DNA of 64,000 bases from Desertimonas sp963772825 (GTDB lineage Bacteria > Actinomycetota > Acidimicrobiia > Acidimicrobiales > Ilumatobacteraceae): NCBI GenBank assembly GCA_963772825.1, contig CAVYYX010000015.1, forward strand, positions 310,001-374,000. Direction: 5' to 3'. Shown piece by piece: positions 53,459 to 60,108 of this stretch. The position numbers and the translations under genes are program-made. Position 1 is the first letter of the stretch; every line of letters starts with the position of its first letter. The notes beneath the pieces are model-generated. The model worked only from the letters and a program-made list of their open reading frames with translations, was not told the DNA's origin and did not search any database.

Positions 53459-55018
53459 GTGCCCGCCGCAGAGCGCCGGCTCTCCAAGTACGACTCGATG
53501 CGCGACTTCACCAAGTCGCCTGAGCCGCCCGGACGGGTGGCGGGAAGCGCCGACGGTCGCAACCGCTTCCTCGTCCAACGCCACCGCGCCCGCCGGCTGC
53601 ACTACGACCTGCGCTTCGAGATCGACGGGGTGCTCGTCAGCTGGGCGGTGCCCCGCGGGCCGAGCCTCGACCCGGCCCGCAAGTCGCTCGCCGTGAAGGT
53701 CGAGGACCACCCGTACGCCTACGGCTGGTTCGAGGGGATCATCCCCAGCGGTTACGGGATGGGTGACGTCGTGCTGTGGGACGACGGCTGGTGGGAGCGC
53801 GATCCCGAGTACCCCGACGAGCCGGCGGCGGCCAAGGCGATCGAGGGCGGGGAGTTCAAGTTCGTGCTCATCGGCCGCAAGCTGCGCGGCCGCTTCCTGC
53901 TCGTGCGCACCGCCAAGCCGGGCGCCGACGACGACCAGTGGCTGTTGATGCACAAGAAGGACGACGCCGCGGTGCCCGGCTGGGATCCGGAGGACTACCC
54001 CCAGTCGGTGCTCAGCGGACGCACCAACGTCGACATCGCCGAGAGCCGTCCAGGGCGCTGGGCAGCCGCAACCTCGTCAGAGCTCGCCGCGCTGCGCAAG
54101 CTGCCGGCGGCCAAAGCGGAGTGGAACGTGGCCGGGGTCACGCAACAGATCACCAACCTCGACAAGGTGCTGATCCCCGGACGGGGCAAGTCAAAGCCGA
54201 TCACCAAACGCGAGATCATCGCCTACTACGCCACCGTCGCCCCGTGGATGACGATGGGGCTCGCCGGCCATCCGATCAACCTCAACCGCTTCCCCGACGG
54301 CGTCGAGAGCGCCAAGGGCGGCTTCTACCACAAGGCCGTGCCAGCTCACGCCCCGCTGTGGGTGCGGCGCTGGCCGAACCCGCGGGCGAGCACCGGCGAG
54401 ACGCGCGAGTACCTGCTGATCGACGGCGCGCCGGCACTGGTGTGGGCGGCCAACTTCGCCGGCTTCGAGATCCACCCATGGACGTCGACCGCGGCGTCGC
54501 CGGACGAGCCGTCGTTCGCCCTCGTCGACATCGACCCGGGCACGGAGACGACGTGGGACGAAACGCTGACGATCGCCCGTCTCTATCGGGTCGCCCTCGA
54601 CAAGCTCGGCCTCGTCGCTCGCCCGAAGGTCACCGGCAAGCGGGGCATCCAGATCTACATCCCGGTCAAGCCCGGCTACTCGTTCCACGAGACGTCGGAG
54701 TTCGTCGAGACGCTGTCGCGAACGGTCGGTGGGGTCGTGCGCGAGCTCGTCAGTTGGAAGTGGCAGAAGAACGCTCGGGGCGGCAAGGCCCGCCTCGACT
54801 ACACCCAGAACCAGGTCAACAAGACGCTCGTGGCGCCGTACAGCATTCGCCCGGCGGCGGGCGCCCCGGTCTCGGTCCCGTTGGAATGGGACGAGCTCGA
54901 CGACCCCAAGCTGCGCTCGGATCGCTGGACGATCCGCGACGTGCACAAGCGCCTGGAGACTGTCGGCGACCCGTTCGATGCGCTCGTCGGGCAGGACCAA
55001 GCGCTGCCGGCGCTGTAG
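53459..55018 (+). CDS. ligD: LigD-type phosphoesterase-polymerase (no ligase domain)
   Basis: 519 residues combining two of the three LigD modules. Residues about 30-175 are the 3'-phosphoesterase domain: RFLVQRHRARRLHYDLRFEIDGVLVSWAVPRGPS and GIIPSGYGMGDVVLWDDGWWE. Residues about 220-515 are the primase-polymerase domain: GHPINLNRFPDGVESAKGGFYHKAVP, ALVDIDPGTETTWDETLTIA (D-x-D metal ligands), GKRGIQIYIPVKPGYSFHETSEFVE and RLDYTQNQVNKTLVAPYS. The order PE-Pol and the absence of the ligase module differ from the mycobacterial Pol-PE-Lig fusion; a separate ligase is encoded at 57038. NHEJ end processing and gap filling. Confidence 0.92.
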   Translation: MPAAERRLSKYDSMRDFTKSPEPPGRVAGSADGRNRFLVQRHRARRLHYDLRFEIDGVLVSWAVPRGPSLDPARKSLAVKVEDHPYAYGWFEGIIPSGYGMGDVVLWDDGWWERDPEYPDEPAAAKAIEGGEFKFVLIGRKLRGRFLLVRTAKPGADDDQWLLMHKKDDAAVPGWDPEDYPQSVLSGRTNVDIAESRPGRWAAATSSELAALRKLPAAKAEWNVAGVTQQITNLDKVLIPGRGKSKPITKREIIAYYATVAPWMTMGLAGHPINLNRFPDGVESAKGGFYHKAVPAHAPLWVRRWPNPRASTGETREYLLIDGAPALVWAANFAGFEIHPWTSTAASPDEPSFALVDIDPGTETTWDETLTIARLYRVALDKLGLVARPKVTGKRGIQIYIPVKPGYSFHETSEFVETLSRTVGGVVRELVSWKWQKNARGGKARLDYTQNQVNKTLVAPYSIRPAAGAPVSVPLEWDELDDPKLRSDRWTIRDVHKRLETVGDPFDALVGQDQALPAL

Positions 55019-55031
55019 GAGAGGAGTTGCG

Positions 55032-56000
55032 ATGTTCGCCATCCGGGTGACCCACCACGGCGGTCCGGAAGTGATGGAGTGGATCGAGGTCGACGATCCG
55101 GTCACCGGTCCTACCGATCTCGTGGTCGACCTCGCCGCGGCCGGTCTCAACTTCATCGACGTCTACCAGCGCAGCGGCCTGTACCCGATGACGCTGCCGT
55201 TCACCCCGGGGTCAGAGGGTGCCGGCGTCGTGCGGTCCGTCGGTTCTGACGTCACCGGCTTCCAGGTTGGCGACACCGTGGCGTGGACGTCGGTGCTCGG
55301 GTCGTACGCCGAGCAGGTCGTCGTACCGGCAGCGGCTGCGGTTGCCGTTCCAGCGGGTATCGGCCCCGACATCGCTGCCGCCGTGATGCTCCAGGGGATC
55401 ACCGCCCACTACCTCGCCCTCGACACGTTCCCGCTGAACCCCGGCGACCGTTGTCTGATCCACGCCGGCGCCGGGGGCGTCGGTCTGCTGCTCATCCAGA
55501 TCGCCAAGCAGCGCGGGGCCGAAGTGTTCAGCACCGTCGGTACCGCCGCCAAGGCCGAGCTGGCGACGCAGGCCGGCGCCGATCACGTGATCGTCTACGA
55601 CGGCGCCGACTTCGGTGCCGAGGTCGAGGCGATCGCCGGTCCTCGCCCGCTCGACGTCGTCTACGACGGCGTCGGAGCGGCGGTGTTCACCCGCAGCATG
55701 GGTCTGCTGCGGCGCCGCGGGATGATGGTCACGTTCGGCAATGCGTCGGGACCGGTCGAGCCGATCGCCCCGCTCGATCTCAGTCGGGGCGGTTCGCTCT
55801 ATCTGACGCGTCCGACGATCGCCGACTATCTGGCGACGCGCGACGAGCTGGAACGCCGCGCCGGTGACCTGTTCTCGTGGATCGCCGATGGCAGCTTGAC
55901 CGTGCGCATTGGCGCCCGGCTACCGCTCGCCGAGGCGGCGGACGCCCATCGGAGGCTGGAGGGTCGGACGACCACGGGCAAGACGCTGCTCGAGGCGTAA
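55032..56000 (+). CDS. Quinone oxidoreductase (zinc-less MDR family)
   Basis: 322-residue NADPH-dependent medium-chain reductase. AAGLNFIDVYQRSGLYPMTLPFTPGSEGAGVV is the Qor-type catalytic-domain signature without zinc ligands; CLIHAGAGGVGLLLIQIAKQRGA is the NADPH-binding AxxGxxG. AGGAGAGGAG precedes the ATG, so unlike many neighbours it is translated from a leader, consistent with an internal operon position between ligD and ku. A functional link to end joining is not evident. Confidence 0.88.
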   Translation: MFAIRVTHHGGPEVMEWIEVDDPVTGPTDLVVDLAAAGLNFIDVYQRSGLYPMTLPFTPGSEGAGVVRSVGSDVTGFQVGDTVAWTSVLGSYAEQVVVPAAAAVAVPAGIGPDIAAAVMLQGITAHYLALDTFPLNPGDRCLIHAGAGGVGLLLIQIAKQRGAEVFSTVGTAAKAELATQAGADHVIVYDGADFGAEVEAIAGPRPLDVVYDGVGAAVFTRSMGLLRRRGMMVTFGNASGPVEPIAPLDLSRGGSLYLTRPTIADYLATRDELERRAGDLFSWIADGSLTVRIGARLPLAEAADAHRRLEGRTTTGKTLLEA

Positions 56001-56044
56001 CCACTGGGGGGTAACCGATCGCAGGGTCGGCGACCGAACAGGAG

Positions 56045-56050
56045 TATTCT
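56045..56050 (+). promoter_or_regulatory. Candidate leaderless -10 box (TATTCT) of ku
   Basis: TANNNT box 6 nt before the ku ATG, suggesting a promoter separate from ligD. Confidence 0.45.
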
Positions 56051-56056
56051 TGGGGT

Positions 56057-56980
56057 ATGCCTCGTCCAGTGTGGACGGGCGCGATCTCGTTCGGCATGGT
56101 CGCCATTCCGATCCGGCTCGTGCCCGCCGTTCGCAAGAAGAGCATCTCGTTCAACCAGCTCGACGACCGCAACATGGCGCGCATCCGCTACCGCAAGGTC
56201 AACGAGGAGAGCGGTGAGGAGGTGCCCTCCGAGAACATCGTCAAGGGCTACGACCTCGGTGGCGGCAGTTACGTCACGCTCACCGACGACGACCTCGCCC
56301 CGCTGCAGCCGGTGAAGTCGAAAGAGATCGACCTCGAGACCTTCGTTCCCGAGGTCGACGTCAACCCGCTGATGTTCGACTCGTCGTACCTCGTCCTGCC
56401 GGACAAGAACGCCAAGCCCTACGCCCTGCTGGCGGACGCGATGGCCGGCTCCGGCCGTGTCGGCATCGGGCGGTTCGTGATGCGCCAGAAGGAGTATCTG
56501 GCAGCGATCCGGTCCGACGGCTCCCACCTCACGCTGTCGACGCTCGTGTTCCCTGACGAGCTGGTCGAGCCGGCCTCGATCGAGGAGTTCGAGGAGTTGG
56601 AAGGGGTGGAGATCTCCGACAAGGAGCTGAAGATGGCCCAGGGCCTCGTCGAAGCGCTCAGCGACGACTTCCAGCCCGAGCAGTACACCGACGAGTACCG
56701 GGCGGGCGTCGAGAAGGTCATCGAGGAGAAGGCCGCCGGGCGCACCCCGGTGTTCGAGGCCGAGGCTGCGCCGCGTGCCGCGGTCATCGACCTCGCCGCC
56801 GCCCTCGAGGCCAGCCTTGCCGAGGCCCGCGCCGCCAAGGAACGGCATCCGTCGGCGACGTCCGCCAAGCCGGCCAGGTCGTCCCGGGCCAAGAAGGCTG
56901 CCGCGGCCGCCGCCGCATCCGACGACGACGCCGACGCAACCCCCAAGGCCCGCAAGCCCCGCGCCCGCAAGTCCGCCTGA
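56057..56980 (+). CDS. ku: Non-homologous end joining protein Ku
   Basis: 307-residue bacterial Ku homodimer subunit that encircles DNA ends and recruits LigD. MPRPVWTGAISFGMVAIPIRL, QLDDRNMARIRYRKVNEESGEEVPSENIVKGYD, MFDSSYLVLPDKNAKPYALLADAM and FVMRQKEYLAAIRS are the conserved core. The C-terminal about 50 residues form an Ala/Lys/Arg-rich tail (SAKPARSSRAKKAAAAAAA...RKPRARKSA), as seen in actinobacterial Ku proteins, which bind DNA additionally. Length and start are standard. Confidence 0.96.
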   Translation: MPRPVWTGAISFGMVAIPIRLVPAVRKKSISFNQLDDRNMARIRYRKVNEESGEEVPSENIVKGYDLGGGSYVTLTDDDLAPLQPVKSKEIDLETFVPEVDVNPLMFDSSYLVLPDKNAKPYALLADAMAGSGRVGIGRFVMRQKEYLAAIRSDGSHLTLSTLVFPDELVEPASIEEFEELEGVEISDKELKMAQGLVEALSDDFQPEQYTDEYRAGVEKVIEEKAAGRTPVFEAEAAPRAAVIDLAAALEASLAEARAAKERHPSATSAKPARSSRAKKAAAAAAASDDDADATPKARKPRARKSA

Positions 56981-56986
56981 GGGTTT

Positions 56987-57014
56987 CGAGCGGAAGCCAA
57001 AGCGCTTCCGCTCG
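56987..57014. terminator. Convergent-gene hairpin (GAGCGGAAGC/GCTTCCGCTC)
   Basis: Perfect 10-bp arms extended by one C-G pair, loop CAAAGC, between the convergent ends of ku and the ligase gene. No U-run. Probable bidirectional terminator. Confidence 0.6.
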
Positions 57015-57037
57015 AGCTCGAAGAAGATGGGATGCGG

Positions 57038-57931
57038 TCAGGGTTCGCGGGTGACGTCGGCGGGGGGCTTGTCGTCGCGCAGGCCGAGGAAGACGGGGGC
57101 GCGGAGGCCGCCGCCTTCGGTCCACTCCAGGAAACCGACCTGGGCGACGAGCTCCGGACGAACCCAGCGATAGGCGCCGCGCGGCAGCTTCGGAGGGGCG
57201 GCGAACGGCGACGTGTCCGTCTCCAGTTGGCGCAGCTTGGCCATCAACTCGCTGAGCGTCCGTTCGGTGAACCCGGTGCCGACGGCGCTGACGAACTGCA
57301 GCCGGCCCTCGTCGTCGTGGACACCGACAAGCAGCGAGCCGAACGAGCCCGTGCGGTTGCCCTCACCGAGCTTGTAACCGCCGACGACCATCTCCTGGGC
57401 GTTGGTGTACTTGACCTTGACCCACGCCGGGGCCCGCCGTCCGGACTGATACGTCGATGAGGCGCGCTTGGCGACGATGCCCTCGAAGCGCTGCGCCCGG
57501 GTCGCCGCCTCCATCACGTCGGCATCGTCGCTCACCGGTGTGATCGTCAACGGTGAGATGGGTCGCACGGACGCCTCCAACAGCGCCCGGCGCTCGTGCC
57601 AGGCGCGGTCGCGAAGGTCCTCGCCGTCGAGCATCAAGAGGTCGAACACGACGTAGGCGTGGTCGCGATCGGCCCGCCCGACGCTCTGAAACGTGTGCCG
57701 GCCATCGTCATCGTAGGCGATCACCTCGCCGTCGAGCACGACGTCGCGATCCGTCGCGGCCCTCACCGACGTGGCCAGCCACGGCCATTGCGGGAGCTTC
57801 GGCTTGCCGGTCGAGCTGATCGCGTCGACGACGTCGCCGGTGCGCCGCACGAGGACCCGGTGGCCGTCCCACTTCGGCTCGTAACTCCATCCGTCGCCCG
57901 CCGGCACGGCCCGCGCGGTGATCGCCTTCAT
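57038..57931 (-). CDS. ATP-dependent DNA ligase (LigC/LigD ligase-domain type)
   Basis: 297-residue ATP-dependent ligase: WSYEPKWDGHRVLVRR contains the adenylated Lys motif (E-x-K-W-D-G), DVVLDGEVIAYDD motif III, YVVFDLLMLDGEDLRDRAW motif IIIa, FEGIVAKRASSTYQSGRRAPAWVKVKY motifs IV and V; then the OB fold (TGSFGSLLVGVHDDEGRLQFVSAVGTGF). It supplies the ligase activity missing from the LigD protein nearby. ATG 57931 chosen; upstream sequence in frame is the dispersed repeat, so a longer start is unlikely. Confidence 0.9.
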   Translation of the reverse strand: MKAITARAVPAGDGWSYEPKWDGHRVLVRRTGDVVDAISSTGKPKLPQWPWLATSVRAATDRDVVLDGEVIAYDDDGRHTFQSVGRADRDHAYVVFDLLMLDGEDLRDRAWHERRALLEASVRPISPLTITPVSDDADVMEAATRAQRFEGIVAKRASSTYQSGRRAPAWVKVKYTNAQEMVVGGYKLGEGNRTGSFGSLLVGVHDDEGRLQFVSAVGTGFTERTLSELMAKLRQLETDTSPFAAPPKLPRGAYRWVRPELVAQVGFLEWTEGGGLRAPVFLGLRDDKPPADVTREP

Positions 57932-57951
57932 CGGAGCGATCGGCCATTCTT

Positions 57952-58013
57952 GCGTTCCCCGGCCACGCAGGCCGTTCATGGCCGCTTCCTCGCTAGCGCT
58001 CGGTCGCTCGCAT
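57952..58013. repeat. Dispersed repeat family B, copy 5 (ligase-macrodomain divergent region)
   Basis: 62-bp copy beginning GCGTTCCCCGGCCACGCAGG, with GGCCGTTCATGGCC inside and GCTCGGTCGCTCGCAT at the end. Lies between two divergent starts. Confidence 0.8.
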
Positions 58014-58043
58014 CGGTGGAAGGATCCAAGACCATTGGGGGAA

Positions 58044-58049
58044 TACTGT
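58044..58049 (+). promoter_or_regulatory. Candidate leaderless -10 box (TACTGT) of the macrodomain gene
   Basis: TANNNT box 7 nt before the ATG at 58057. Confidence 0.5.
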
Positions 58050-58056
58050 CAGCGCG

Positions 58057-58563
58057 ATGGGGCCTCGCCTCGAAGTCGTGCAGCGAGACATCACCCTCGA
58101 GACGACCGACGCCATCGTCAACGCGGCGAACACCTCGCTGCTTGGCGGCGGTGGCGTCGACGGGGCGATCCATCGAGCGGCCGGACCGGAGCTACTCGCG
58201 GCGTGCCGCGACCTCGGGGGATGCCCGACCGGCGAGGCGAAGACGACTCCGGGTTTCCGCCTACCGGCCCGCTGGGTGATCCATACCGTCGGTCCCGTGT
58301 GGCAAGGAGGCGGCACGGGTGAGCCGGGTCTGCTCGCATCGTGCTATCGGCGCTCATTGGACGAGGCCGACCGTGTCGGCGCCCGCTCGATCGCCTTCCC
58401 GGCGATCTCCACCGGCGTGTATGGCTACCCGGCGGAGCCCGCCGCTCGGGTCGCCGTCGACACCGTGCGCTCGACGGGGTCGCTCGTCGAACTCATCAGG
58501 TTCGTGTGCTTCAACGAGGCGACGGCCGAGATCTACCGAACTCTGCTCGACACTGACGACTGA
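58057..58563 (+). CDS. Macrodomain ADP-ribose/O-acetyl-ADP-ribose hydrolase
   Basis: 168-residue MacroD-type protein. VVQRDITLETTDAIVNAANTSLLGGGGVDGAIHRAAGPELL contains the ADP-ribose-binding N-A-A-N and G-G-G-V-D-G-A-I-H loops; WVIHTVGPVW and SIAFPAISTGVYGYPAEPAA supply the second phosphate loop. It removes mono-ADP-ribose from proteins or deacetylates O-acetyl-ADP-ribose. Located beside the end-joining genes, which would fit reversal of ADP-ribosylation of DNA or proteins after damage (inference). Confidence 0.92.
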   Translation: MGPRLEVVQRDITLETTDAIVNAANTSLLGGGGVDGAIHRAAGPELLAACRDLGGCPTGEAKTTPGFRLPARWVIHTVGPVWQGGGTGEPGLLASCYRRSLDEADRVGARSIAFPAISTGVYGYPAEPAARVAVDTVRSTGSLVELIRFVCFNEATAEIYRTLLDTDD

Positions 58564-58589
58564 CGGGCTCGGACGTGGCCAATCGTCAC

Positions 58590-59057
58590 TCAGTCGTCTT
58601 GCGCTGCTGACAGCAGGACCGGGCATGGCGCGTGGCGCACCAAGTGATCGCTCACCGAGCCGAGCACGGCCCGCCGCCAACCACCGCGTCCTCGGGTCCC
58701 CGCGACGATGACCGTGGCGCCACGCTCGGCGGCGAGGTCGCACAGCGCCCGTCCCGGCTCGCCCTCGACGGCGACGCTCTCCACGTTGGCGACGTCGCCG
58801 AGGCCGAGGGCATTGACCGCGTCGACGAGGATCGCGTCGGCGGCATCGCGCCCAGCGGTCACGATCGTCTCGTACTCGCGCTCGTCGACCATCCCGCCGG
58901 CGAGACCCGAAGCGCCGTAGAGCAGTGAGGCATCGACCGGATCGACAACCGTGACGACCAACGTGCGATCGGCCGGGGCGAGCAGACCGAGACCGGCGGT
59001 CAACGCGGCGGTGGCGAGCTCGGAACCATCCGTGCAGAGCATCGTGAGGGTCGTCAT
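58590..59057 (-). CDS. Universal stress protein family
   Basis: 155-residue UspA-fold protein: MTTLTMLCTDGSELATAALTAGL at the N-terminus with the conserved D, and the ATP-binding motif GTRGRGGWRRAVLGSVSDHLVRHAPCPVLLS (G-x2-G-x9-G-S). It is therefore probably an ATP-binding type involved in survival under stress or redox change. Convergent with the macrodomain gene; the 9-bp arms GACGACTGA/TCAGTCGTC straddle the two ends and may terminate both. Confidence 0.88.
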   Translation of the reverse strand: MTTLTMLCTDGSELATAALTAGLGLLAPADRTLVVTVVDPVDASLLYGASGLAGGMVDEREYETIVTAGRDAADAILVDAVNALGLGDVANVESVAVEGEPGRALCDLAAERGATVIVAGTRGRGGWRRAVLGSVSDHLVRHAPCPVLLSAAQDD

Positions 59058-59141
59058 GACTGCGCTGCCGCATCATCGAAGGCCTGGATCACGCGTGCCG
59101 CGGCCGCGGCGTGTCTCGATCTCATCGACCCATCCTGTCAT

Positions 59142-59216
59142 CATTGCGTTCCGGGGCCACGCAGGCCATTGCGTTCCGGGGCCACGCAGGCCATTGCGTT
59201 CCGGGGCCACGCAGGC
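59142..59216. repeat. Three tandem 25-bp copies of the family B core
   Basis: Three identical 25-bp units (cores GCGTTCCGGGGCCACGCAGG) at 59142, 59167 and 59192, differing from other family copies by GGGG in place of CCCC. They sit just upstream of the purU promoter, in the divergent gap with the universal stress gene. Confidence 0.85.
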
Positions 59217-59222
59217 CAGCCG

Positions 59223-59228
59223 TAGCGT
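59223..59228 (+). promoter_or_regulatory. Candidate leaderless -10 box (TAGCGT) of purU
   Basis: TANNNT box 6 nt before the purU ATG and 6 nt after the last 25-bp repeat. Confidence 0.5.
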
Positions 59229-59234
59229 GGGGCG

Positions 59235-60087
59235 ATGACCAACGCGGTGTCTGCTCGTCGCCTGCCCCGACCGCCGCGGCATCGTCGCCGCCGTGACGTC
59301 GTTCGTCGCCGCACATGGCGGGAACATCGTCGACCTCCAGCAGCACACCGACCACACGGACGGCTCGTTCTTCCAACGCGTCGAGTTCGAGCTCGAGGGC
59401 CTGACGCTCGAGCGCCACGAGATCGAGGCCGCAGCCGCGGCGGTGATGGAGCAGTACTCGATGCGCTGGTCGTTGCGTTTCACCGACGAGCGTCCGCGAG
59501 TCGCCGTCCTCGTCTCACGGGAGGCGCACTGCCTCAGCGACCTGCTCCATCGCCGACGCAGCGACGATCTGGCGATCGAGGTGCCGCTCGTCGTCAGCAA
59601 CCATCCCGATCACGCTGAGATCGCCGCCTGGTTCGGGGTGGAGTACCGCCACCTGCCGATCGTCGACGGCGACAAGGCCGCCCAGGAGCACCAACTCCTC
59701 ACCGCCCTGGCGCATCACGACGTCGACCTCGTGGTCCTCGCTCGCTACATGCAGGTGCTCTCCCCCACCTTCTGCGAGGCGTGGGCTGGACGGGCGATCA
59801 ACATCCACCATTCCTTCCTCCCGTCGTTCAGCGGTGCCCGCCCGTACCACCAGGCACATGAGCGGGGCGTCAAGCTGATCGGCGTCACGGCCCACTACGT
59901 GACGGCCGATCTCGACCAGGGACCGATCATCGACCAGGACGTGATCAGGGTCAGCCATCGCGACGACGTCGAAGATCTCCGACGCAAGGGCCGCGACCTG
60001 GAGGTCGCCGTGCTCGCCCGCGCCGTGCGCGCCCACGTCGAGCACCGCACGCTCGTCTACGGACGCCGGACCGTGGTCTTCGACTAG
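59235..60087 (+). CDS. purU: Formyltetrahydrofolate deformylase (frameshifted at N-terminus)
   Basis: Hydrolyses 10-formyltetrahydrofolate to formate and tetrahydrofolate, balancing one-carbon pools. MTNAV is in one frame; LLVACPDRRGIVAAVTSFVAAHGGNIVDLQQHTD (ACT domain) follows in another after a surplus base at about 59247-59252. The catalytic domain has VAVLVSREAHCLSDLL, LARYMQVLSPTF, INIHHSFLPSFSGARPYHQAHERGVKLIGVTAHYVTADLDQGPIIDQD (Asn/His/Asp active site). Restored length is about 283 residues, typical. Confidence 0.92.
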
Positions 60088-60094
60088 CGACCCG

Positions 60095-60100
60095 TAACCT
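60095..60100 (+). promoter_or_regulatory. Candidate leaderless -10 box (TAACCT) of the 60109 gene
   Basis: TANNNT box 8 nt before the GTG at 60109. Confidence 0.45.
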
Positions 60101-60108
60101 TCGCGCTC

